DNA of 31,029 nt from Ahniella sp. (GTDB lineage: Bacteria; Pseudomonadota; Gammaproteobacteria; Xanthomonadales; Ahniellaceae): NCBI GenBank assembly GCA_016712105.1, contig JADJRU010000017.1, positions 1-31,029 of the forward strand. The letters are read 5' to 3'. Under the pieces are notes generated by a model. It was given only the letters and a program-made list of their open reading frames with translations, was not told the origin of the DNA and made no database searches. Below, piece by piece: positions 1 through 8,923 of the stretch (positions within the stretch are counted from its first letter, which is position 1; each line of letters begins with the position of its first letter). Made by a program: the position numbers and the translations under genes.

Positions 1-1205
1 GAACGTGAGCAGACTGGTCGGCGCCGGGTTGGCGGCAACCGTAAGTTCATCGATGTGGCACGCCGGGCGCCACAGACATTCCCTTCGTTCACCGAGGGCG
101 GCGATCGAGGAGTTCCCGTTGTGGCGACCACGCCAGCTTCCGGCGCGAACGCCACGGAGCGGAAGGCGGTGTTCGTGGCGGCGGTTGCAATCGTGGTCTG
201 CGTCGGGAAATCGTCGCGTTGAATGCGGCGGAGTCGGTCAGGCGTGACCGCAGAACGTCGGTTGCTGCGCCAGTGGTGGCGTACAACACGGCTTTTTCCC
301 GACGACCGAGCCAGTGAGGCCGCGGGCAATTGGTGTGATAACACCGCGATCCGTCCAGGCCGCGCCATCAAACGAGTACTTGCGAATGCCGCCGCCGCCC
401 GCATCGTCCGAGAAATAGACGGTGTCGACGCCGTCAACACCGGCATCTCGGTCCAGGAAGACGAAACCGTAAGGCGAAGTGGTCCCGGTCGGCAGACCGC
501 TGAGGTTCGTGATGGTTTGACCGGCTGTGGTCGGTGTTACGGTGCCAACGCTAGCGAGCCTGAACGCGCCGGGATTGCGAAGAGAGGTGCAACTGTCCGC
601 CCGCGATGCCCAGATTGCGGGTGTTCGTCAGCGTGGTGTTGAGTTTGTGTGCCGAGGCGATCGATCCCAAATGCCTGATGCCAGACGCCGCCTGCGCTGG
701 CCGCCCGCACCGCTCACCCAAATGTTCGTACCATCAACGGTGGTGACACCACGAACGCTGCCGCCACTGAATGCAGTCGTGAAGCCAGTGGTGGTGTCGA
801 TCAGACCGGTGTGGTCGATTCGCGCCACGACACGGTTGACCGTCGCTGTGGAGTTCCGTTGACCGAGGCGGTGCCAGGCGGGATGTCATAACCCGACATG
901 GTGACGTAGCGATTGTCGACGGACCGGGAGACCATGCCCTCGCGCTCGTCCCGGTGCCGCCGATGGTCAGCGCCCGGTTGGCGCCGCTTGCTGCGGTCGG
1001 CAAGGCAATGGACTGAACCAGCGTGCCCGCAGTCGTGTACTCGTCGAGGAACAAGGCCGTCGAGGCATTGTTCAATCCGGCAGCGCCGGTTCCGACGCGC
1101 GCCACTACAAGATTGCCGGGTGTGAACGGGGGCGGCAAGTGCTACGCTGCCCGCCATGAAAGGACAATGGCAGCGGCCAACCCGCTTGCCTTGGGAATAG
1201 TGCAT
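1..1205 (-). pseudogene. Secreted repeat/propeller-like protein, frameshifted and cut by the window edge
   Basis: A minus-strand protein can be followed across several frames. It starts near an ATG at 1205 (AGGGA just upstream), has a signal-peptide-like hydrophobic stretch, then FTPGNLVVARVG, FLDEYTTAGTLVQSIALPT, ARIDHTGLIDTTTGFTTAF, GVWHQAFGI, TAGQTITNLSGLPTGT, SPYGFVFLDRD, GVDTVYFSDDAGGGG, IRKYSFDGAAWTDRGV, GLTGSV, VLYATTGAATDVLRSRL and NTAFRSVAFAPE. From memory these phrases recur in a family of uncharacterised secreted, probably beta-propeller-like proteins; no enzymatic role is known to me. At least five single-base shifts separate the pieces (roughly 1130-1170, 900, 690, 590, 300 and 190). 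Given the same damage in essential genes of this window, sequencing error is more likely than true decay. After the FRSVAFAPE ending the chain runs on past position 1, so more domains probably follow. It is divergent from ggt, with about 150 bp between them. Confidence 0.6.
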
Positions 1206-1357
1206 AGGATCCCTGAATGGATGATCGATTTGTGGAAACGCCAGATTACCACGCCGTATTGCCCGGGCGTGACACGGCCCGGCGATTTCGGCAAGTCGAT
1301 TGCAGGCCGGCCCGGAGGGCGTAAGCTTGCCGCCCCATTTGTTGCGGGATTCTTTCC

Positions 1358-3003
1358 ATGCGTCCATCCAGGCTTGTCTCGGCCCCTTGTGGCTCGTTTT
1401 CGCAGGTTTGGCCGGCAACGTGCTTGCCGCCTCGGCGACCGCCGGTGGTGTCGAATGAGGCATGGTCGTCACGGCCCAACATTTGGCGACCGATGTCGGC
1501 GTACAAGTCCTTGAAAATGGCGGGAATGCGGTCGACGCCGCGGTGGCGGTGGGCTATGCGCTGGCCGTGGTGTATCCGGCGGCCGGCAATCTGGGCGGCG
1601 GCGGGTTCATGACGCTGCAGTTGGCCGACGGTTCGCGGACGTTCATCGATTTTCGCGAAACGGCTCCGGCGGCTGCGACGGCCAACATGTACCTGGATGC
1701 CAAGGGCCAGGTCATTCCCGGTCAAAGCACGCTCGGGCACAAGGCGGTGGCAGTACCGGGCACGGTAGCCGGGCTGGAACTGGCGCGTGAACGCTACGGC
1801 ACCTTGCCGCGCAAGCGGTTGGTCCAGCCAGCGATCGATCTGGCGCGCCGCGGTTTTGTGCTGGATCGGGGCGACATTGCGATGATCGACTATGCGGCGG
1901 TGGAGCTTCGGCTCGATCCGGCGAGTCGTGTGATCTTTCTGGGCGAAGACGGGGCGCTCCCGAAGGCCGGCGATCGTTTGGTGCAGAAAGACCTCGCGGC
2001 CAGTCTCAAACGGATCTCGCGTGACGGTGTGGACGGATTCTATCGCGGCGAAACCGCGAAAGCCCTGGCCGCTGCCAGTCAGGCCGGTGGCGGACTCATC
2101 ACCGAAGCCGATTTGTTGGCCTACCGTGCAATCGAACGTGAACCGCTGGAGTGTGCCTATCGCGGTTACCGGATCATCTCCGCGCCACCGCCGAGTTCGG
2201 GCGGTGTGGTGATCTGCGAAGTGCTGCAGGTGCTGGAGGGTTATCCAATGGCCGAAGCCGGCTGGGGTTCGGCCCAGGGCACTCATTGGATGATCGAAGC
2301 GATGCGTCATGCTTATGTCGACCGTAATCACTATCTCGGTGATCCGGCGTTTGTCGACAACCCGATCGCACGATTGTTGGCGCCCGAACACGCGGCGAAG
2401 ATCCGTGCCGCGATCACCGACAATCGTGCCGGTGATTCCGACGCGCTGTCGCCCGGAAAGGCGCCGCACGAGGGCAGCAACACGACACACTATTCAATTG
2501 CCGATGCAGCGGGCAACGTGGCCTCGGTGACGTACACCTTGAACGACTGGTTCGGCGCGAAGGTCACGGCGGCCGGCACCGGCATCCTGCTCAACAATGA
2601 AATGGACGACTTCACCGCTGCCGTGGGCACACCCAACATGTACGGACTGGTGCAGGGCGAAGCGAATGCGATTGCGCCCGGCAAACGCCCGCTGAGTTCG
2701 ATGTCACCGACGATCGTCAGTCGGGATGGCAAGCCGGTGATGGTTGTGGGCACTCCTGGCGGCAGCCGCATCATCACCGCGGTGCTGCATACCTTGATCA
2801 ACGTGATCGACTTCCGGATGGACATTCAGGAGGCGGTTGATGCCCCGAGGTTCCACCAGCAATGGCAGCCGGAAGTCACTGCGGTGGAGGACTTCGCGTT
2901 GAGCCCCGATACGCGCCGTCTGCTGGAGTCATGGGGGCATGAATTCACGACCCCGCCGCCGGAGAACCATCTCGCGGCGATCCTGATCGGTGCGCCGGAT
3001 TGA
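1358..3003 (+). CDS. ggt: Gamma-glutamyltransferase (glutathione hydrolase), periplasmic
   Basis: Cleaves the gamma-glutamyl bond of glutathione and related peptides. It is made as a proenzyme that cuts itself into large and small subunits. The uninterrupted frame from ATG 1462 carries AVAVGYALAVVYPAAGNLGG near the N-terminus, the self-cleavage site NTTHYS (first Thr, about residue 341 from 1462, is the expected nucleophile), GILLNNEMDDF, the oxyanion-hole PLSSMSPT and GTPGGSRI. The true N-terminus lies upstream. ATG 1358 begins a leader whose hydrophobic part (WLVFAGLAGNVLAASA) is in another frame, and a TGA at about 1456 interrupts it just before GMVVTAQH, so two or three indels are implied. 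The C-terminus is also shifted: a family-like ending (GANDPRRGTGSG) lies in a different frame just after the 3003 stop, so the real end is probably about 3070-3100. Convergent with the next gene. Confidence 0.88.
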
Positions 3004-3100
3004 GGGGCGGCGCCGGTGCCCGGCGCACGGTTTCTGGTGCGAATGACCCGCGACGTGGAACCGGTTCCGGCAAAGGCCCGGTCAGAAGTTGCCCGACAAG

Positions 3101-3231
3101 TCCCTTCTCCCGCAAGCGAGGAGGAAGGGTGAGCCGAAGACCGGATGAGGGGCCACCTGGCGCGAAGATTGGGTTGTCCGCGTAGATTTCCCTCATCAGC
3201 CTGTCGGCATCTTCTCCGCAAGCGGGAGAAG
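3101..3231. repeat. Pair of REP-like inverted hairpins between convergent genes
   Basis: Two related units face each other. The first begins CCTTCTCCCGCAAGCG at 3104 and is followed by AGGAGGAAGG and GGATGAGGG (about 3142-3150). The second contains CCCTCATC (3190-3197) followed by the hairpin CTTCTCCGCAAGCGGGAGAAG (3211-3231). GATGAGGG and CCCTCATC are complementary, so the whole block can fold as one large cruciform. Intergenic units of this CTTCTCCCGC/GATGAGG type are common behind genes in xanthomonads (recalled, not searched). It sits between the end of ggt (+) and the end of the Calx-beta gene (-), so it may act as a two-way terminator or mRNA 3'-end stabiliser. Confidence 0.55.
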
Positions 3232-3280
3232 CAACCGCGCTTTCAGGCACGCGCTTGTCGATACACGAAACCGTAGCGAG

Positions 3281-6200
3281 TCACAACGCCTCAAAGCCAT
3301 CGCGGAACACACGATCCGGGCCCACTGCGAAGTTGAGCACCGATTGGTTGTTCGCCGGTTCAATGTCCTGGTCAGGCGACTGTGCCGAAATCATGCCGGT
3401 GGTGCTGAGCGCGGTTCCGGTCGTGGCGGACGTCGAGACATCGGCGGTGATGATGTACGTCACGCCCGTGCCGCCATCGAGTGTGATCAGGTGGTTCAGG
3501 GTTCCCGTGCCACTCGGCGGGCACGTGGCGCCCGGGTCGGCGGCACAGATCCAGCTGACCATCGACAACTCCGGCGGCAGGTTGAACGCAACTTGGGCCG
3601 ATCCGGGCAATGCGGTGGATGTCAGATGTTCGACCGAGAATTCGAAGCGGATCCGCTCGCCGGGTCCGAATATGGGATTCAGCAGCGACTGACTTGCCGC
3701 CAGGTCGACTGGCTGAACATCGTTGTCGGTGATCGTTGCGGTGACCCCGGCAATGACGACGGCACCATATCCGCCGCCACTGGCGACGTGCGTGATCTGT
3801 CCCGAATGACTGCCCTCGAACACAGCGTCATCAATGGCCGCCACCGTGACGGTCTGCGGTGTGTTCCAGTTTGCGGTCGTGAACTGGAGTGGGCCGTTGG
3901 GTGTGGTGGTCAATTGGGTGCCGGCATTCAGGCTGATGCTGACAGTGCCGGTTGGCTGCGACAGCAGCACGATCGTGTATTGGTCGGTTCCGCCCGCTTC
4001 GCTGACCTGCGTGCTGCCGTCCGTTTCCGCGACGCTGACGCCGGTCGTATCGTTGTCGGTGATGGCAACGGTGACCGCAGCCACACTGGCCGCGCCGTAG
4101 TTCGCACCGCTGGCGGTGTGCGTGACCTGACCCGTATGGGCGCCCTCTGCCACTGCGTCGTCCACGGCGCCGACCACCACCTGCTGGTCAATCTGCCAGT
4201 TCGCCGTCGTGAACTGGAGGCTGGTCCCGGGTGTGGTCGTGACCTGGGCGTTTGGCGCCAAGGTGATGGTCACGGTCCCGGTAGGTTCAGAAGCGAGGCG
4301 GATTGCGTAAGTATCCGTGCTGCCACTTTCCGACGCGGCGGTCCCACCTCCGGTTTCAGTGACGATCACACCCACCACGTCGTTGTCGGTGATCGACACG
4401 GACACCGGAGTTCCGGTGACGCCGTTGTATCCGCCGCCGGCAGCACTATGCGTGATTTGTCCGGTGTGGTTGCCCTCGGCGATCGCATCATCGATCGCCG
4501 ACACCGTGACGGTCTGTGCCTGATTCCAGTTGACCGTCGTGAACTGCAGTTGGCTCGGGCTGCGGGAAACCTGCGCATCCCCGGTGAGGGTGACGGTCAC
4601 CGTACTGGTCGGTTGTGAATTCAGCGCCAGCGTGTAGGTGTCGCCCGCGCCGCCTTCGATGACGGTCGTGGTGCCACCGGTCTGGTTGATCACCAGGCCG
4701 GTCGTGTCGTTGTCGCTGATCGTCGCCACCACATTCGAGATGATCACGGTTCCGTATCCACCGCCGCTCGCCGAGTGCGTCAACGTGCCGTTGTGTGTGC
4801 CTTCGGCGACCGCATCGTCCACTGCCGACACCACCACAGTCTGTGCCAGGTTCCAGTTGCCGGTCGTGAACTGCAGTTGCACGGGATTCCGCGCGACCTG
4901 CGCGTCGGCTGTGATGGCAATCGTCACCGTGGCCGTGGGCTGGGACGTCAGCACCATCGTGTAACTGTCGGTCGCGCCCGCCTCGCTGACTTCGGTCACG
5001 CTGCCGCTCTGTGCAATCGTGACGCCCGCGATGTCGTTGTCGGCAATGCTGGCCACGACATTCGCGATGGACGCGCCAGCGTAATTGCCGCCGCTCGCTA
5101 CATGGGTGATGGTGCCGTTGTGTGCCCCTTCGGCGACGGCGTCGTTGACTGCCGTGACGGTGACGGTCTGCGGCTGGTTCCAATTGGAAGTCGTGAACGA
5201 CAAGGTGCCGGGTGCTGCGCCAGCCTGTGCGTCGCCGGTCACCGTGATCGAAACCGTGGCCGTTGGCTGTGACACGAGGACGATCGTGTAGGTGTCGGTG
5301 TTACCGCCCTCCGTCACCTCGGTCGTACCGCTGCTTTGTGCCACCGTGACACCCACCACATCGTTGTCGGTGATCGTTGCGCTGATCGATGCCACGCTGA
5401 CGCCGGTGTAACCACCGCCGCTCGCACTGGGGGTGATCGTGCCGCCGTGGCTGCCCTCGGCGACCGCATCGTTGACCGCCGTCACAGTGACGGTCTGGGC
5501 CTGATTCCAGTTGGCTGTCGTGAACGTCAGCGGCCCGACCGGACTGGTGGACAGTTGCGCATCCGGACTGATGGTGATCGAGACATTCGCACTCGGTTGA
5601 GCGTTCAGCACGATGGTGTAGGTGTCCGTTGTGCCGCCTTCGGTCACGTTCGTGGTGCCGCTGCTTTGGGTGACAGTGACCGAGGGCGGACTCATCAGCA
5701 GGATCTCGCCATTGCCGCCATTGAGGCCGCTGCCGAAGCCACCCACCGTGCTGCCGGTGCCGCCCGTGGCGGTAACCGTTGCGGCATTGGTGCCGACGTT
5801 TTCAGCACGAATGCGCCCACCGGCACCGCCGCCACCACCGATGCCGTTCTGGCCGTTGCCGCCATTGCCGCCGTTGGCGCGCAACTGGGCGCCCGAAACC
5901 AGGTTCGTTGAGGCGCCATGCAGATACAACGCGCCGCCGGATCCACCACCACCACCATCACCGTCACCGCCGGCGAAGTTCGCTCCGTTGCCGCCATTGG
6001 CCCGAAGGATGGCGCTCGCCTGAATGTTCATGGTGCCGATGGCGCCCAGTTCGAGTGCGCCGCCACCGCCACCACCGGCGCCGCTGGTCGGACCAAAGAA
6101 CGTGCCCTTGCCGCCGCCACTGCCGCCTTCCAGCAGGGTGGCCAGGTTGCCGTAGGCAATTCCGGCCACCGATCCGCTGGTGGACGACCCGCCCACGTTG

Positions 6201-6640
6201 CCGAAGCCGGCGCCGCCAGCGCCCTGGGAATCACCACCCCCCGCGCCGGGACCACTGCCAGCCCCACCGTTTGTGGTTGTATGGCCATTGTGGCCGCCAG
6301 CACCGCGCGTGCTGCCGCTGGCGGATACATCGATGGTGCCCGAGATCGTCATCGCCCCGCGCGACAGCAGCGCAAACGGCCGGCTGCCGGTGGCGGTGAC
6401 GGTGATTCCCGAGTTCAGTGTCACCGTGGTGAACGTGAACACCGCGATGTTGCCGGAGGTCACGCCAGTGAACGTGGCGCCGCCGGTCATCGCCAGGGTG
6501 TCCGTGTTGACGCTGACGGCACTGCCGGGGTTGAACGTGCCGAGGCTGGTGAAGGTATTGGGGTCGAGTGGCGCAGCGCTTGATCCAAGGCTGGCCAGGA
6601 GCAGCAGCAGGGTCAGGAAACAGCGAAAACGGACGGTCAT
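3281..6640 (-). CDS. Large secreted protein: Gly-rich N-terminus, six Calx-beta-like repeats, DUF11-like domain, FRDGFE tail
   Basis: 1119 residues, with no frameshift. Start ATG 6640 is chosen because GGAG lies 7 bases upstream and it opens a clear signal peptide (hydrophobic core at residues 8-18, likely cleavage after SSAA at 23). Residues about 24-110 form a beta-rich segment. Residues 110-315 are very glycine-rich (GAGGGG, NGGNGGNGQN) with short beta strands between. Residues 321-977 are six tandem repeats of about 109 residues, each built as (V)TVxQ/ETxGxTxVxEGG, TDTYTIVL, QPTxTVxI, LQFTTxNWNQAQTVTV, AVDDAVAEGxHxGxITHxASGGGY and closing in TITDND. This matches Calx-beta/cadherin-like beta-sandwich domains that often bind calcium. 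Residues 978-1105 resemble DUF11 domains, with a C..C pair (ICAADPGATC). The protein ends DRVFRDGFEAL. It is probably an extracellular or surface adhesin-like protein; its ligand is unknown. Confidence 0.85.
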   Translation of the reverse strand: MTVRFRCFLTLLLLLASLGSSAAPLDPNTFTSLGTFNPGSAVSVNTDTLAMTGGATFTGVTSGNIAVFTFTTVTLNSGITVTATGSRPFALLSRGAMTISGTIDVSASGSTRGAGGHNGHTTTNGGAGSGPGAGGGDSQGAGGAGFGNVGGSSTSGSVAGIAYGNLATLLEGGSGGGKGTFFGPTSGAGGGGGGALELGAIGTMNIQASAILRANGGNGANFAGGDGDGGGGGSGGALYLHGASTNLVSGAQLRANGGNGGNGQNGIGGGGGAGGRIRAENVGTNAATVTATGGTGSTVGGFGSGLNGGNGEILLMSPPSVTVTQSSGTTNVTEGGTTDTYTIVLNAQPSANVSITISPDAQLSTSPVGPLTFTTANWNQAQTVTVTAVNDAVAEGSHGGTITPSASGGGYTGVSVASISATITDNDVVGVTVAQSSGTTEVTEGGNTDTYTIVLVSQPTATVSITVTGDAQAGAAPGTLSFTTSNWNQPQTVTVTAVNDAVAEGAHNGTITHVASGGNYAGASIANVVASIADNDIAGVTIAQSGSVTEVSEAGATDSYTMVLTSQPTATVTIAITADAQVARNPVQLQFTTGNWNLAQTVVVSAVDDAVAEGTHNGTLTHSASGGGYGTVIISNVVATISDNDTTGLVINQTGGTTTVIEGGAGDTYTLALNSQPTSTVTVTLTGDAQVSRSPSQLQFTTVNWNQAQTVTVSAIDDAIAEGNHTGQITHSAAGGGYNGVTGTPVSVSITDNDVVGVIVTETGGGTAASESGSTDTYAIRLASEPTGTVTITLAPNAQVTTTPGTSLQFTTANWQIDQQVVVGAVDDAVAEGAHTGQVTHTASGANYGAASVAAVTVAITDNDTTGVSVAETDGSTQVSEAGGTDQYTIVLLSQPTGTVSISLNAGTQLTTTPNGPLQFTTANWNTPQTVTVAAIDDAVFEGSHSGQITHVASGGGYGAVVIAGVTATITDNDVQPVDLAASQSLLNPIFGPGERIRFEFSVEHLTSTALPGSAQVAFNLPPELSMVSWICAADPGATCPPSGTGTLNHLITLDGGTGVTYIITADVSTSATTGTALSTTGMISAQSPDQDIEPANNQSVLNFAVGPDRVFRDGFEAL

Positions 6641-6775
6641 GACAGGCTCCCAGTGGTCGCGCGATCGGACCATCCGCAAACCGTTTGCACATCCCGAAAA
6701 CATGGGACCCCCGGAACCGGGGGTGGTGGAGTGACCGACACATCGGAACAATCTCGTCATCACGGGAGAACGACG

Positions 6776-7351
<576 letters not shown>

Positions 7352-7363
7352 GCGTTCCGGGTG

Positions 7364-7387
7364 TGGGCTGGCGCTGCGCTCAGCCCA
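7364..7387 (-). terminator. Hairpin behind ispH
   Basis: TGGGCTG (7364-7370) pairs with CAGCCCA (7381-7387) across a 10-base loop, 22 bases beyond the ispH stop codon. There is no T-run on the minus strand, so it is at best a weak intrinsic terminator. It also lies next to the poly-G tract, whose sequence is doubtful. Confidence 0.3.
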
Positions 7388-7408
7388 GCCGACACGGCAG
7401 GCTTCGAT

Positions 7409-8359
7409 TCAATCGACCAGGATCAACCGCAATTCCTTCGGCAACGCGAACACCACGTTCTCGGGTTCACCATCGAGTTCGCGCACTGCGGTGGCGCCTT
7501 CCTGACGCAAACGTTCGACGACACCCTGCACCAGGCTTTCGGGGGCGGAGGCACCGGCGGTCACGCCCACACACTTCTTGTCAGCCAGCCAGGTACGATC
7601 GATGTCGTTTGCCCCATCGATCAGATACGAGCGAACGCCCCGCTTTTCCGCGAGTTCGCGCAGGCGGTTGGAGTTGGAGCTGTTCGGTGAGCCGACAACC
7701 AGCACCAGGTCACATTGCTCCGACAGGCGCTTGATGGCGTCCTGACGATTCTGCGTGGCGTAACAGATGTCATCGTGCCGCGGGCCGAGGACGCGCGGGT
7801 AACGAACGCGCAGCGCGGCGATCACTTCCAGCGTGTCGTCGACCGACAAGGTCGTTTGGGTCACGAAGGCCAGTTCGGCGTCTTCCGGAACCGTCATGGT
7901 GGCCACGTCGTCCGGTGTTTCGATCAGGTGGATCTGCGCACTGCCGTGCGCCGCGGTCCATTGGCCGAGCGTCCCTTCCACTTCCGGATGTCCGGCGTGG
8001 CCGATCAGCACAACATGGCGCCCGGCGCGCGCGTGGCGCGCCACTTCGATATGTACTTTCGTGACCAGCGGACACGTCGCATCGAACACGGTCAATCCAC
8101 GGCCACGCGCTTCGCCGCGCACCGCTTGCGAGACGCCGTGGGCACTGAAGATGACCGTCGCCCCATCGGGGACTTCATCAAGTTCTTCGACAAACATCGC
8201 ACCGCGTTTGCGCAGCCCATCGACCACAAAGCGGTTGTGGACCACTTCGTGACGCACGTAGATCGGTGCGCCAAAAGCATCGAGCGCGCGTTCGACGATC
8301 TCGATCGCGCGATCGACGCCGGCGCAGAAACCACGGGGATTGGCCAGGATCACTTGCAT
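7409..8359 (-). CDS. ispH: 4-hydroxy-3-methylbut-2-enyl diphosphate reductase
   Basis: Last step of the MEP isoprenoid pathway: a cytosolic iron-sulfur enzyme that converts HMBPP to IPP and DMAPP. The 316-residue length is normal. The three cluster ligands are Cys12 (NPRGFCAGVDRA), Cys96 (FDATCPLVTKVH) and Cys199 (DDICYATQNRQ). The substrate residues His41 (HEVVHNRF) and His124/Glu126 (GHPEVEGT) are also present, as is TQTTLSVDDT. The frame is intact. ATG 8359 is the start; GGAGG lies about 13 bases upstream, rather far. It is the last gene of the ribF-ileS-lspA-ispH unit, 43 bases after lspA. Together with dxs further right, the window holds the first and last enzymes of the pathway. Confidence 0.97.
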   Translation of the reverse strand: MQVILANPRGFCAGVDRAIEIVERALDAFGAPIYVRHEVVHNRFVVDGLRKRGAMFVEELDEVPDGATVIFSAHGVSQAVRGEARGRGLTVFDATCPLVTKVHIEVARHARAGRHVVLIGHAGHPEVEGTLGQWTAAHGSAQIHLIETPDDVATMTVPEDAELAFVTQTTLSVDDTLEVIAALRVRYPRVLGPRHDDICYATQNRQDAIKRLSEQCDLVLVVGSPNSSNSNRLRELAEKRGVRSYLIDGANDIDRTWLADKKCVGVTAGASAPESLVQGVVERLRQEGATAVRELDGEPENVVFALPKELRLILVD

Positions 8360-8402
8360 GATGGGTTCAACGCCTCCGGCGCGGTTTCGGTGAGATTCAT
8401 CG

Positions 8403-8923
8403 TCAGCCCGCAGTTTTGTCTGCTGGATCAGCGGAGGGCTGGCGCCAGCCCCAGATCAGCAGGATGGCGGCACCGACGACGATGCACGAGTCGGCGATGT
8501 TGAATGCCGGCCACTGCCAGCGATCGTTGTAATACAGCAGGATGAAGTCGACGACGTGGCCAAGACGAAGGCGATCGATGACATTGCCAATCGCCCCGCC
8601 GATGATCAGTGCATACGCCACGGCGGTCAGACGCTCGCGCGGGTGCAGCGTCGACATCATCCACGCGAAGACGCCGGAAACGATGATGGCGAACGCCGAC
8701 AAACCATAACGCTGCCAGGTTTCGCCATCGGCGAACAGGCTGAACGCGACACCGGTGTTGTAGGCCATGGTCCAGAAAAGTAAGGGAACACGGCAATCCG
8801 TTCGCCAAAGGCGATGTGCTCGACGGCAATCGCCTTCGTCCATTGGTCGAGTCCGATCACGATCAGGCAGATCACCAAGTACCGGCCTAGACCTGCAAAA
8901 CCAATCCGTTCAGAACCAGTCAC
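8403..8923 (-). CDS. lspA: Lipoprotein signal peptidase (signal peptidase II), one frameshift
   Basis: Inner-membrane aspartic protease that removes the signal peptide of diacylated prolipoproteins. The N-terminal part begins VTGSERIGFAGLGRYLV and carries the first membrane span (YLVICLIVIGLDQWTKAI) in one frame; from about 8785 the rest continues in another frame (AYNTGVAFSLFADG onward), implying one missing base in the TTTTC context. The catalytic Asp pair is visible in GGAIGNVIDRL and FNIADSCIVVG, and three further membrane spans follow the first. The chosen start is GTG 8923, which overlaps the ileS stop codon by 14 bases; homology to the family begins immediately after it. With the indel repaired the protein is about 173 residues, normal for LspA. 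Unlike Escherichia coli, no fkpB lies between lspA and ispH. Confidence 0.93.

Noticed and set aside
1440..1470. In-frame TGA before GMVVTAQH in ggt read as selenocysteine
   Set aside because: The position is not catalytic, no SECIS-like hairpin is evident, and the leader also needs other frame changes, so a local indel cluster explains it.
4000..6300. CRISPR-like regular repeats
   Set aside because: The periodicity is about 327 bp, which is the 109-residue protein repeat of the Calx-beta array, and the DNA units are diverged coding sequence rather than identical short repeats with unique spacers.
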